Of a stretch of DNA of 38,871 nt, positions 7,706-16,438 are shown one piece after another; within the stretch, counting starts at the first letter, position 1, and each line of letters starts with the position of its first letter. The notes beneath the pieces were generated by a model. That model searched no databases and was not told the DNA's origin. It worked only from the letters and a program-made list of their open reading frames with translations. The DNA comes from an uncultured Chloroflexota bacterium (GTDB lineage: Bacteria; Chloroflexota; Limnocylindria; Limnocylindrales; CSP1-4): positions 1-38,871 of the forward strand of contig CAIYHO010000170.1 of the NCBI GenBank assembly GCA_903925955.1, in the 5' to 3' direction. The translations under genes and the position numbers were made by a program.

Positions 7706-9091
7706 TCAGGCGATCGTGGCGCCGCGGGCCGCCGCGGGCCGGCGATGGCGGCGATGTCGGCCGCCCTCGTGCTCCCAGGCGCCCAGGATGGCCGTGGCCA
7801 GCTTGGCCGGATCGTGCCGGTGGGCGTTGTCGGCATCCACCAGATCGTCCAGGGCGAGGCGGGCGCCCGCGTTCGCCGCCGGCGGCCAGCGCAGCCTGAC
7901 CACCTCGCTCAGCCAGCCCTCGGGACGCCGTGCGTCAAAGCGGTTGTTGGCCAGCACAAGATCCGGCAGACCGGCGGCGTCGTGGCGGGCAAGGGCATCG
8001 AGATGATCGGCAAGGTCGTATCCGGCGGTCTCGCCCGGCTGTGTCGCCACGTTGCAGACAAACACCACAAGCGCGCCGGACGCCGCCACAGCTTCCCGAA
8101 TACCCGGGACCAGCAGAGCCGGGAGCACGCTGGTGAAGAGGCTGCCGGGCCCCAGCACGATGATCTCCGCCTCGGCGATCGCCTTGAGCGCGTCCTCGGT
8201 GGGCAGCACATCGGCCGGCGTCACCCAGACCCGCTCCACGTCCGCGCATCGGGCAATCCGGCTCTGGCCGTCAACCGCCTCGCCGTCCATCAGGCGCGCG
8301 TGCAGCGTCAGGGCCGTTCCCGTGGCGGGGACAACGCGTCCGCGCACGGCCAGCACGCGGTTCATCTCCCGCACGGCTTGCTCGAAGTCACCGTCCTCCA
8401 CGGCAACCAGTGCGGCCAACAGCAGGTTGCCCACCGCATGGCCACCCAGCCCTGGCGCGCCGCCGGCCACAACCTCGCCAGGGGCGCCGTCGTCGGACCC
8501 AGACGTCGCGGGCAAACCCGGAAACCGGTACTGCAACAGGCGGGACATCAGCGGCTCGGCATCGGCCAGGGCAACGATGCAGTTGCGGATGTCGCCAACG
8601 GCCGGAATGCCAAGCTCCGTCCGGAGCATCCCGGACGAGCCGCCGTCATCGGCCACCGTGACCACGGCCGTCAGATTGGATGTGTGCTCCTTGAGCCCGC
8701 GCAGCAGCGCCGAGAGCCCGGTTCCTCCCCCGATGGCCACAATCCTGGGCCCACGGGCGAGAAACCGCTTCTGGTAGATGACCTCCACCATGGGCTGCTC
8801 TCGGTCCCACAGCGCAAACGGGTCAACGAGCGCCCGCACAAGCCGGTACGCCCCAAACAGGAATGCGGCAACGCCCACGCCGCCCAGCAGGACGCCGCGA
8901 GCCTGGTACGGCAGCCACTGGAACGTGGCGAAGCTCAGGATCGCCTCAGCGGGAGACCCGGCCTCAAGCGAGACGGCCAGTTGACGGAGTGCGTGCGCCA
9001 GCCCAAGCGCAAGCAGGAGCAGGCCCGCGAACGCGAGTGCCAGCCACCGCTTGATGCCAATCCCCACCGTGAGCCAGCGGCGAAGGTTCAC
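7706..9091 (-). CDS. yvcK: YvcK/GlmR (CofD-like) gluconeogenesis factor with N-terminal membrane anchor
   Basis: A CofD-fold nucleotide-sugar-binding protein of the YvcK/GlmR family, which links carbon metabolism to cell-wall precursor supply in Gram-positive bacteria. The signature is RIVAIGGGTGLSALLRGLK followed by VVTVADDGGSSGMLR and VGDIRNCIVAL. Unlike the roughly 320-aa Bacillus protein, this one has about 125 N-terminal residues with two predicted membrane helices (near 15-34 and 64-84), so it is probably membrane-tethered. The start is GTG 9091, overlapping the rapZ stop as GTGA; an ATG further upstream lies inside rapZ. The rapZ-yvcK-whiA order is widely conserved. Confidence 0.92.
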   Translation of the reverse strand: MNLRRWLTVGIGIKRWLALAFAGLLLLALGLAHALRQLAVSLEAGSPAEAILSFATFQWLPYQARGVLLGGVGVAAFLFGAYRLVRALVDPFALWDREQPMVEVIYQKRFLARGPRIVAIGGGTGLSALLRGLKEHTSNLTAVVTVADDGGSSGMLRTELGIPAVGDIRNCIVALADAEPLMSRLLQYRFPGLPATSGSDDGAPGEVVAGGAPGLGGHAVGNLLLAALVAVEDGDFEQAVREMNRVLAVRGRVVPATGTALTLHARLMDGEAVDGQSRIARCADVERVWVTPADVLPTEDALKAIAEAEIIVLGPGSLFTSVLPALLVPGIREAVAASGALVVFVCNVATQPGETAGYDLADHLDALARHDAAGLPDLVLANNRFDARRPEGWLSEVVRLRWPPAANAGARLALDDLVDADNAHRHDPAKLATAILGAWEHEGGRHRRHRRPAAARGATIA

Positions 9092-9996
9092 CGCTCCAGC
9101 TCGCGGTGAAACACCGCGACCGGTCCGAAGTCCCGCTCGCGCAGCCACGCGGCAAGCTCTTCCGTGATGACGATGGACCGGTGGAAGCCGCCAGTACAGC
9201 CGATGGCAACCGTGAGGCGGGTTTTGCCCTCATCAATATAGGCAGGGACCAACAGGTCCAGGAGCGCCTGCAGCTGGATGAGGAAGGCGCCCGCAACCTT
9301 CTGGCCCAAGACGTAGTCGCGAACGGCGGGCGTCAGACCGGACTGCGGCCGCAGGGCTTCAAAGTAGTAGGGGTTGGTCATGAACCGGACGTCCAGGACG
9401 AGGTCCGCCTCCAGCGGCACGCCAAACTTGAACCCGAAGCTCATCAGCTGGAACGCCAGGCCATCGCCCTTCCGGACATCGCCCAGACGGTTGACGATCC
9501 GTTCACGGAGCTCGCGAAGCGACAGTCGGCTCGTATCGAGGACAACGTCCGCCTCGGCGCGCACCGGCTCCAGGATCTGGCGCTCGTGCGCGATGGAGGC
9601 GGCGATCCCGCGCTCGTCGGCGAGCGGGTGGCGGTGCCGAGTCTCCGAGAAGCGGCGGATCAGGACCTCGTCGCTTGCCTCGAGGAACATGATCACCGGC
9701 CTGATGCCCCGGCCCTCCAGCGCGCCGCGCATGGCGCCAAACGCCAGCGGGACGTCCCCGGCTCGCACGTCAAGCACGATGGCCGTCCGGGCAAAGCGCA
9801 CAGGGTCTGTGGCCACAAGATCCGCCAGGTCGCTCAGCAGCTCGCCGGGCAGGTTGTCCACCACGATGTAGCCGAGATCCTCGAAGAGCTTGGCGGCCGC
9901 GGTCTTGCCGCCACCAGACAAGCCGGTGACGACAACCACCTCCTGCGGTGGCGGGGCGGGTGGCGTACTTCCTTGTTCTTGCGGGGCGTCGGTCAT
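9088..9996 (-). CDS. rapZ: RapZ/YvcJ nucleotide-binding protein
   Basis: This 302-aa P-loop protein has the Walker A motif GLSGGGKT (residues 25-32), the VVDNLP segment, DVR near LDVRAGDVP, and the C-terminal domain signature KVAGAFLIQLQALLDLL and GCTGGFHRSIVITEELA. In E. coli RapZ is an adaptor for decay of the small RNA GlmZ; in Gram-positive bacteria YvcJ is an ATP/GTP-binding protein whose partner is less clear. The start is ATG 9996, with SD GGAGG (complement of 10001-10005) 4 nt upstream. It is the first gene of rapZ-yvcK-whiA and follows tatC closely. Confidence 0.95.
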   Translation of the reverse strand: MTDAPQEQGSTPPAPPPQEVVVVTGLSGGGKTAAAKLFEDLGYIVVDNLPGELLSDLADLVATDPVRFARTAIVLDVRAGDVPLAFGAMRGALEGRGIRPVIMFLEASDEVLIRRFSETRHRHPLADERGIAASIAHERQILEPVRAEADVVLDTSRLSLRELRERIVNRLGDVRKGDGLAFQLMSFGFKFGVPLEADLVLDVRFMTNPYYFEALRPQSGLTPAVRDYVLGQKVAGAFLIQLQALLDLLVPAYIDEGKTRLTVAIGCTGGFHRSIVITEELAAWLRERDFGPVAVFHRELER

Positions 9997-10015
9997 GCCG
10001 CCTCCACGCGCGCGG

Positions 10016-10795
10016 CTACTTCCCGCTGCGCCGGATGAAGAAGATCGTTCCCTCGTACAGCACGTACATCGTGAGGCCGAGGACCGCGGGGCTGACAAGA
10101 TCACCGCCGGGCGTGATGGCAGTGGCGAAGATCGCGATGCCAAGGATTGCGGGCCGGCGGGCCGAGATGAGCCGCTGTGAGGTCACGATCCCAACGCGCG
10201 AAAGGCCGTACAGCAGGATCGGGAACTCCATGATGAGCCCAAAGGCCAAGAACATCGTTGTCACGAAGCTGAAGTAGTCGCCGGCGGTGATCAGCGCCTG
10301 CAGATCGGGCGTCTGGAAGCCCACCAGGAAGCCAGCCGCGAACGGCAGGATCACGTAGGCAATGATGGTGCCGATGGCGAAGAACACAAATGCCAGCGGC
10401 AGCCACGGCCGCACAACCCGTCGCTCCTCGGGCGTCAGACCGGGCGACACGAACCGCCAGATCTGGAACAGCAGGACGGGCATCGAGATGATGATGCCCA
10501 CGACAAGGGCGATCTTGAGCTTGATGACAAAGGCGTCGCCGATGCCGGTGAAGAAGAGCGGCTTGTTGCCCGGGAGCGGCGACTTGAGGACCGCGACGAT
10601 CTGGTCACCAAAGTAGAAGCCCACGATAGAGCACACGGCGATTGCGATGACCACCTTGACCAGGCGGTTGCGCAGCTCGACGAGATGGTCAACAAGCGAC
10701 ATCTCGCCGGGGGCCACCGGGGGTGCCGGTGGCGTGACCTCCGGCTGGAGGCGTGCGGGCATGCCAGGCACGTGAGGCGTATCGATCTCAGCCAT
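10016..10795 (-). CDS. tatC: TatC, twin-arginine translocase core subunit
   Basis: A six-helix membrane protein that recognises twin-arginine signal peptides. The conserved N-terminal VDHLVELRNRL and the first periplasmic-loop motif FVSPGLTPEERR are present, as is the tail ATAITPGGDLVS. It is 259 aa. The first about 30 residues are Pro-rich and not typical; a start at Met32 (MSLVDHLVELRNR) is also possible, but ATG 10795 fits the 29-bp gap after tatA. Together with tatA it forms a minimal Tat system; no separate tatB is visible. A likely substrate is encoded at 28376-29473. Confidence 0.95.
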   Translation of the reverse strand: MAEIDTPHVPGMPARLQPEVTPPAPPVAPGEMSLVDHLVELRNRLVKVVIAIAVCSIVGFYFGDQIVAVLKSPLPGNKPLFFTGIGDAFVIKLKIALVVGIIISMPVLLFQIWRFVSPGLTPEERRVVRPWLPLAFVFFAIGTIIAYVILPFAAGFLVGFQTPDLQALITAGDYFSFVTTMFLAFGLIMEFPILLYGLSRVGIVTSQRLISARRPAILGIAIFATAITPGGDLVSPAVLGLTMYVLYEGTIFFIRRSGK

Positions 10796-10824
10796 GGACC
10801 AGTTCCCGGGGGCCAGGCGCGCGC

Positions 10825-11088
10825 CTAGGCGCTGGTGCCACCGTCAGCCGACTCCGCAACTGGGGCAGGAGCGGGGGCCGGAGCAGGAGCGGCAACCGGC
10901 GCCGGTGCGGGCGCGGGGGTTGCGGCCTCCAGGCTGGTGGACTCCTTGACGTCCGACGCGGCCTTGCGGAACTCGCGGATGCTCTTGCCAAGCGCAGATC
11001 CAACGTCCGGCAGCTTGCCAGGACCCACCACAATCAGCGCAATGATCAGGACGATGATCAGCTCACCGGGACCGATATTGAACGGCAT
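10825..11088 (-). CDS. tatA: TatA/E-type twin-arginine translocase subunit
   Basis: This 87-aa protein has the TatA layout. A short membrane helix (residues 7-21, with GPGELIIVLIIALIVV) is followed by the hinge GPGKLPDVGSALG and an amphipathic helix SIREFRKAA. The C-terminal tail is almost pure Ala/Pro (APAPAPAPV type, about residues 57-80). The family's usual FGP at the hinge is VGP here. It lies directly upstream of tatC. Confidence 0.93.
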   Translation of the reverse strand: MPFNIGPGELIIVLIIALIVVGPGKLPDVGSALGKSIREFRKAASDVKESTSLEAATPAPAPAPVAAPAPAPAPAPVAESADGGTSA

Positions 11089-11133
11089 GGGACGGGAGAC
11101 CTCGTGTCGGGATCGGACCTGATCCGGGGGGGC

Positions 11134-12012
11134 TCAGGTTAGCATAGCGAGACGGCGGCTCCAGTCCGCGGCGGCCGCTGCGAGGCGCTCGCCAGGGTCC
11201 CCGGAACCGCCGCCCGGGGCATCCCCGAGGGCCGCGCGAGCGATCCCGCGCGAGACGTTGACCAGCAGCCCGCCGCCCGGGAATGCCGCGGCGCTCCCGG
11301 TCCGGGCGGGCCCGTTGGCCAGCACGGGATCCACTTCGCCGCCTTGTGCTCCAACCCCAGGGACAAGGAACGTCAGGGCCGGCGATATCGCCCGGATCGA
11401 GGCCAGTTCGGCAGGCGCCGTCGCCCCCACAACCAGGCCAACCGTGCCTCCCGGACCCCATGCCGCCGCCCGACGCGCCACGCGCGCCCAGAGCGGTTCG
11501 GCGGGATGGCCAGCCGCATCATCGGCCGCAACGATCAGCCCTTGGAGTTCGCCGGCTCCCGGGTTTGATGTCCTGGCCAATACGTAGGCGAAGCGTTCGG
11601 GTCGCTCAAGCAGGGGCATGATCGCCTCCCCGCCCAGATACGGGTTCACGGTGACCGCATCGGCGCCGAGGATGTCGTACAGGGCCACGGCCTGGCGGGC
11701 GGCAGTCGTGCCGATGTCGCCGCGCTTTGCGTCAGCAACAAACATCACGTCCGCGGGGACCTTCGCGCGCAGACGCTCCAGCGCCGCGATGCCCGCAGCG
11801 CCATACGCCTCGAAGAACGCAAGGTTGGGCTTGACGGCCGCCGCGTATGGCAGCGCAGCGTCGATGAGGAGCCCGGCAAACTGCTCCACGCCCGCAAGTG
11901 TTTGCGCAAAGCCAGGCGGAAGGGCCGTGGCCTCGGGGTCAACGCCCAGACAGAGGACGCTGCGGACCACCGCGGTGCGGGCGCCGAGGCGCTCCAGGTA
12001 CGTGGCGCTCAC
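11134..12012 (-). CDS. pyrF: Orotidine 5'-phosphate decarboxylase
   Basis: This enzyme catalyses the last step of UMP synthesis. At 292 aa it belongs to the longer type-2 class. Substrate and catalytic residues are in FVADAKRGDIGTTA (Asp94, Lys96, Asp99). The family shows LCLGVDPE near the N-terminus, AVKPNLAFFEAYG, DAVTVNPYLGGEAI and LVPGVGAQGG with the phosphate-binding LVNVSRGI. The start is GTG 12012, overlapping the stop of the upstream propeller gene as GTGA; earlier in-frame codons run inside that gene. No other pyr genes are nearby. Confidence 0.94.
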   Translation of the reverse strand: MSATYLERLGARTAVVRSVLCLGVDPEATALPPGFAQTLAGVEQFAGLLIDAALPYAAAVKPNLAFFEAYGAAGIAALERLRAKVPADVMFVADAKRGDIGTTAARQAVALYDILGADAVTVNPYLGGEAIMPLLERPERFAYVLARTSNPGAGELQGLIVAADDAAGHPAEPLWARVARRAAAWGPGGTVGLVVGATAPAELASIRAISPALTFLVPGVGAQGGEVDPVLANGPARTGSAAAFPGGGLLVNVSRGIARAALGDAPGGGSGDPGERLAAAAADWSRRLAMLT

Positions 12013-13277
12013 GACGGTGACGGCGTGGCCACCGGGGCCGCAGTTGCGGCTGGTGTCGGCGTCGCTGGCGCAGGCGTCGGCGGCGGCATCTGGTCGGCCG
12101 GGACAAACCAGTCGGGCCGCGAGATGCTGTCGAGACCGGCCGCAGACGTCAGGTTGATGACCGGACTCACGGTCCAGGCGCCGGCGGGTCCGCTGATCTG
12201 GACCATCTGGAGATCCACCACCTGGCCCTCGCCGTGGAGGAACGCGATCTGGTTGCCGGCCGGGGACCACGCTGGCGCCCAGCTGGACCCGTCATCGCTG
12301 AGCTGGGCCACTTCGGCGCCCGTCGTGGCCGACAGGATCACCACATCCGTGCCAAACGCGCTGGTGCGGGTGGCGGCGATGTACTTGCCGTCCGGCGACC
12401 ATGACGGGTGGATGTAGCCCGGCCCCGTGACGCTCTTGGCTTTCCGCGTGGCCAGCGAGTAGGACATGATGACGGGCACGCCCTTGGCCCCATCCCGGTT
12501 ATTGAGGACGTACAGAAGCACCTGGCCATCCGGGCGCCACGCCGGGTCCTGATGGCCCAGGGGCGGAACTTCCACCATGCCGAGGCTGGTGATCTTGCCT
12601 GTTGCCAGGGTGATCAGCTTGATGACGACATCGCTCCGGGTTGGGTCCGGCAGATCCGTGGCAACGGCCACGGTCTTGCCGTCCGGCGACACCGCCGGCT
12701 CACGGATGAAGGCGCTCCAGCGCTGAGACCCGGCAGGATCGACGAGCCCGTCAACCACCTTCACCGGATCGCCGCCCGCCACAGGGACCCGCATGAGGCT
12801 CGGCACGTCCAGCAGGTAGTTGACGCCGCCCCAGAGGCCGCGCATCGGTCGTGTGCGGACAAAGTAGACACTGACGCCGTCAGGCGCGAACGTGGGCATC
12901 GAGTCCGTGCCCGCGTTGGTGAGCTGGGTGGCCACGCCCTTGCTCTGCAGCCAGACGTTGCCGTCCTTCGCGTAGACCAGCGAACCAGGGACCGTGACGC
13001 CCGGGACCCCGCTGGGCACCACCACCACATTTGACGGTGAGACGGTCTGGATGGGGCCAGCGCCGGAAGCATTGGGACCGCCGCCCGACCCGGGCGAGAA
13101 CGGCAGATCCCCGCTCCCAACCACCATCGTCACTGCAGCAACCACGGCCAACCCGATCAGGGAAGCCGCAACGGCAATGGAGCCGCGGAGCCCGCCCGGC
13201 ACACCACTGCCGCCCGTGCCGCGCACCACGGGTTGGCGGCCAACGGGAGGCCTCTCGGTCCGTGGCAATCGGGTCAT
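12009..13277 (-). CDS. Membrane-anchored TolB-like beta-propeller protein
   Basis: This 422-aa protein has a basic N-terminus, one membrane helix (about residues 33-54) and an extracytoplasmic domain of PD40/WD40-like blades. Repeated signatures are MPTFAPDGVSVYFVR, EPAVSPDGKTVAVA, DPAWRPDGQVLLYV, HPSWSPDGKYIAATR and APAWSPAGNQIAF. The last about 25 residues are a Pro/Ala/Thr tail. The function is unknown; such propellers usually bind proteins or ligands at the cell surface. The ATG start overlaps the recJ stop as ATGA and its own stop overlaps pyrF as GTGA, so it is co-translated with both. Confidence 0.85.
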   Translation of the reverse strand: MTRLPRTERPPVGRQPVVRGTGGSGVPGGLRGSIAVAASLIGLAVVAAVTMVVGSGDLPFSPGSGGGPNASGAGPIQTVSPSNVVVVPSGVPGVTVPGSLVYAKDGNVWLQSKGVATQLTNAGTDSMPTFAPDGVSVYFVRTRPMRGLWGGVNYLLDVPSLMRVPVAGGDPVKVVDGLVDPAGSQRWSAFIREPAVSPDGKTVAVATDLPDPTRSDVVIKLITLATGKITSLGMVEVPPLGHQDPAWRPDGQVLLYVLNNRDGAKGVPVIMSYSLATRKAKSVTGPGYIHPSWSPDGKYIAATRTSAFGTDVVILSATTGAEVAQLSDDGSSWAPAWSPAGNQIAFLHGEGQVVDLQMVQISGPAGAWTVSPVINLTSAAGLDSISRPDWFVPADQMPPPTPAPATPTPAATAAPVATPSPS

Positions 13278-15160
13278 GCGCGGCCTCCCTCGACAGCAGC
13301 TTCAAGCGGGACGAGATTGGCCGCGGCACGGCGCTCGGCACGGTCCGCAACATGCGCGAGCACTGCGGCGGCGCGTGGGTGAGTACCGCAAGGAGCGACA
13401 TCGCGAACCTCGAGCTGGAGGTTCTCCACGCCGCCAAAGACGCGACTGGAAAGACGCGCCACAACATCGATCCGGTCGCCTTCGGCGAGATCGACAGCAA
13501 GATCAGCGCGGCCAAAGGCGATGCCGTCGATGACCTCAAGGCCGCGGCGCAGGACCAGCTGTGTATGGCCGCCCTTGGCGGCGCGAACGCGAGCGACGGT
13601 CAGCCCCAGCACCGCGACCAGCGGCTCCGGGTTGCCAGCGCCACACGGCTGGAGGCGCTGCAGGTCGTGGTACAGCGCATAGTCCACAAGCTCGGCCGGC
13701 AGCGCCAGGTCAACGTGCAGCGGCGGCCGCGGGTCCTCCGGCGCCCACGCCGTGGCCAGGGCGAGAAACCGCTCAACAAATGCTTCCCACTGGTCACGGC
13801 GCAACTCAAACCCGGCGGCGGCGGCATGGCCGCCATGGCGCAGGAACAGGTCGGAACAGGCCCCGAGCGCATCGGCGAGGTCCATGCGCCCATCGCTGCG
13901 GCACGAGCAGCGCACCGTGTCGCCAAGCAGCGTGCCCACGACCGCGGGGCGACCGGTCTCCTCGGCGAGGCGGCCGGCAATCAGTCCAACAATCCCCGGC
14001 GACCACGGGCCGATGACAAGGCTGGCAGCCGCACCGGGGCCCCCGGCGGCGATGACGAGCGGGACATCGCCGCGATCGGATTCAGCGAACGCCGGCTCTA
14101 CCGGCCCGCCCAGCCCAAGAGCGGCGCGCGCCTCGGCGATGGCGGTCTTCATGAGGTCCCGCCGCGTGGCGTTGGCGGCTTCAAGGGTGGCCGCAAGCGT
14201 GTCCGCCTCGTCCGCCGTGTCGGCCAGCAGAAGACGTGCGGCGTCCATCGCCTCCCCCACCCGGCTCGCGGCATTCAGGCGCGGGGCGATGCCAAAGCTG
14301 ATGGTCTCCAGGTCAATGCGGCCCTTGCCGGCAGACGCGCGGGCAAGCAGCGCGGCAATGCCCGGCCGCGGAGCCGCGCGCAGGATCGCAAGGCCCAAGC
14401 GTGCAATGGCCCGGTTCTCCCCCATGATCGGCACAACGTCGGCCACCGTCCCAATCGCCGCAAGATCCGCTAGGGCAAGCGCCTCGGCTTCCGCGTCGGC
14501 CAGATCGCCAAGCAGCAATCGGCCAACCGTGAAGGCAACGCCGCTACCGGAGAGCCCGGCGTCCGGATAGGCGGAGTCCGCCCGGTGCGGGTTCACCACG
14601 GCGACTGCAGCCGGGAGCACCTCTGGCAGGTGGTGGTGGTCTGTGATGATCACGTCGATCCCGCGTGCGCCGGCCGCAGCCACCTCGGCAACGCTGGTAG
14701 AGCCCGTGTCAACGGTCACGATGAGGGAGACCCCGCCGGCTGCTGCAGCCTCCACGGCACCAAGCGAGAGACCGTGACCCTCGTCCACCCGCGAGGGCAC
14801 GTACGGCACCACGTCCAGGCCAAGCCGCCGGAAGACGAGCACTAGTTGCGCAAGGCCCGTGAGGCCGTCGGCGTCAAAGTCCCCAAAGACCATGACGCGC
14901 TCTGCGCGGGTCTGCGCCTGGACGATCCGGGCAACAAGCGCGTCGGCATCGGGCAGGAGGTGCGGATCGTTGAGGCCGCCCCCGGCGGTGCCCAGGAACG
15001 CGGCCAGGGCCTGCGGGTCTGCAATCCCGCGCCTGGCAGCCACTGCGGCTGCAAACCGGCCAAGACCCTGCTCGCCGGCGGCGGCCGCAAACACGGGATC
15101 AAGCCTGATGGGGTCAGGAAACACCCAGCGGTGGCGGGCTGCGGTCATCACGCGGGTCAT
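13274..15160 (-). CDS. recJ: RecJ single-stranded-DNA-specific 5'-3' exonuclease
   Basis: A DHH-family exonuclease of about 628 aa that acts in recombinational and mismatch repair. The catalytic motifs are GDFDADGLTG (about residues 94-103), VDTG (151-154) and DHHH (175-178), followed by RLNAASRVG. The DHHA1 domain carries GGHAAAAGFEL and the end has the OB-like region. The residue after the third-motif DTG differs from the usual DCGI. The frame opens with GTG 15163, ATG 15160 and ATG 15145-15148 inside a 12-13-bp tandem repeat, so the exact start is uncertain. It lies 85-90 bp after secF; secDF-recJ adjacency is common. Confidence 0.93.
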   Translation of the reverse strand: MTRVMTAARHRWVFPDPIRLDPVFAAAAGEQGLGRFAAAVAARRGIADPQALAAFLGTAGGGLNDPHLLPDADALVARIVQAQTRAERVMVFGDFDADGLTGLAQLVLVFRRLGLDVVPYVPSRVDEGHGLSLGAVEAAAAGGVSLIVTVDTGSTSVAEVAAAGARGIDVIITDHHHLPEVLPAAVAVVNPHRADSAYPDAGLSGSGVAFTVGRLLLGDLADAEAEALALADLAAIGTVADVVPIMGENRAIARLGLAILRAAPRPGIAALLARASAGKGRIDLETISFGIAPRLNAASRVGEAMDAARLLLADTADEADTLAATLEAANATRRDLMKTAIAEARAALGLGGPVEPAFAESDRGDVPLVIAAGGPGAAASLVIGPWSPGIVGLIAGRLAEETGRPAVVGTLLGDTVRCSCRSDGRMDLADALGACSDLFLRHGGHAAAAGFELRRDQWEAFVERFLALATAWAPEDPRPPLHVDLALPAELVDYALYHDLQRLQPCGAGNPEPLVAVLGLTVARVRAAKGGHTQLVLRRGLEVIDGIAFGRADLAVDLAEGDRIDVVARLSSRVFGGVENLQLEVRDVAPCGTHPRAAAVLAHVADRAERRAAANLVPLEAAVEGGRA

Positions 15161-15247
15161 CACGCGGAGTCTGCCATGTCCCGGGTCACGGAGCCGTCAG
15201 CGGACACCGGTTGGTGGTCAGGGTCCCGGCGCCGGCCGGGTCCCGGG

Positions 15248-16438
15248 TCACGAAGCGGCGCGGCGGCCAGAACGAGCCGACAGCTCGAGTTCGCGTTGGC
15301 GCTGGCGTGCCTCTCGGTTGTGCCAGACGACGAGGAGTGGGCTTGCGTTGAAGATGGACGAGTACGTCCCCGAGATGATCCCGAGGAGCAGCGCCAAGAC
15401 AAACGTGCCGATCGCTTCGCCCGCAAACAGCAGGAGGGCCAGCAGGGTGATCACGACCGTCAAGCTGGTGGTGATGGACCGGCCAAATGTCTGCAGGATG
15501 GAGTGGTTGACAATCGCCTCGAAGGACTCGCCTGCGTGGCGTGAGCGGTTTTCGCGTACCCGGTCAAACACGACGATGGTGTCGTGGACCGAGAAGCCGA
15601 TGACGGTCAGCATGGCTGTGACAAACAGGCTGTCGATCTGCATGCCGATCAGCGTCCCGAGGATCGCGAAGATGCCCACCACCACGAGGATGTCGTGCAG
15701 CAGCGCAACCAGGGCGCAGACGCCCATCTTGAAGTCCCGGAAGCGGTAGGTAATCCAGAGCAAGATGCCGATCGCCCCGACGAGGATCAGGATCAGGGCC
15801 TGGGTGATGAGGTCGCTCGACACGACGGCGCCAACGCTGGAGAGCGATTCCTGCTCGGCGATTGGGCCAAACTTGGCCTCAAGTGCGCGACGCACATCGC
15901 CAAGCTTGCCGGTAGACGGCAGTACGGCACCAATAACGGGCGTGGGCGACGGCGTAGGCGCAGCGGACGCGACGGGCGAAGCGCTGGGGCCAGCCGAGGC
16001 GGACGGCGCGGGTGAGCCTGATGGTGATGGGGCAGCAGATGCCGAGGCGGACGGCGCAACTGAGGCCGATGCACCTGCGGAGGCAGAGGCCTTCGGCGAC
16101 GCGGTGACCGATGGGGCAACGGTAGGCGGCGCGGTGGGCGTTGGCTGCGCGCCGGCCAGCGTGGCCTCGCGGGTGCGGATCTCAAGGAAGCCGTTGCCAA
16201 TGGTGGCGACGCTGGCCTCCATGGCATTCGCCGCGAAGACGCTCTTCACCTGCTCAGGCGTGATTGAGGCGTCCTTGAACTTGATGGACCAAACCGTGCC
16301 GCCCGTGAAGTCGATGGCGAACTGCAGACCGGCCTTGCCGCCCGTGACGGGGCCCATCATCAGGAAGATCAGGCCGGGGATTGTGATCGCCAGGGAAAAG
16401 GCGAAGAACCAGTTGCGCTTCCCGATGATGTCAAACAC
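15248..16438 (-). CDS. secF: SecF, with a long Pro/Ala/Ser insert
   Basis: This 396-aa RND-type subunit works with SecD in protein export. An N-terminal helix (about 11-28) is followed by the SecF signature FAIDFTGGTVW, a periplasmic domain, and five more helices with LIGMQIDSLFVTAMLTVIG and HDTIVVFDRVREN. Residues about 94-175 are a low-complexity Pro/Ala/Ser/Thr block placed inside the periplasmic domain; typical SecF proteins of about 300 aa lack it. The ATG at 16438 overlaps the end of secD by 8 bp. Confidence 0.95.
   Translation of the reverse strand: MFDIIGKRNWFFAFSLAITIPGLIFLMMGPVTGGKAGLQFAIDFTGGTVWSIKFKDASITPEQVKSVFAANAMEASVATIGNGFLEIRTREATLAGAQPTPTAPPTVAPSVTASPKASASAGASASVAPSASASAAPSPSGSPAPSASAGPSASPVASAAPTPSPTPVIGAVLPSTGKLGDVRRALEAKFGPIAEQESLSSVGAVVSSDLITQALILILVGAIGILLWITYRFRDFKMGVCALVALLHDILVVVGIFAILGTLIGMQIDSLFVTAMLTVIGFSVHDTIVVFDRVRENRSRHAGESFEAIVNHSILQTFGRSITTSLTVVITLLALLLFAGEAIGTFVLALLLGIISGTYSSIFNASPLLVVWHNREARQRQRELELSARSGRRAAS

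Noticed and set aside
10016-10795. A tatB gene or split tatA near tatC
   Set aside because: Only one TatA-like gene (10825-11088) is visible; no second single-helix GPxxLP protein is encoded nearby.
13031-14473. 480-codon plus-strand frame opposite recJ
   Set aside because: Antisense to RecJ with its complete DHH motifs; no SD and no recognisable product.
15178-15250. Short direct repeat gtcccgggtcac twice between recJ and secF
   Set aside because: Only 12 bp in a GC-rich gap, with no palindrome or gene association; could be chance.
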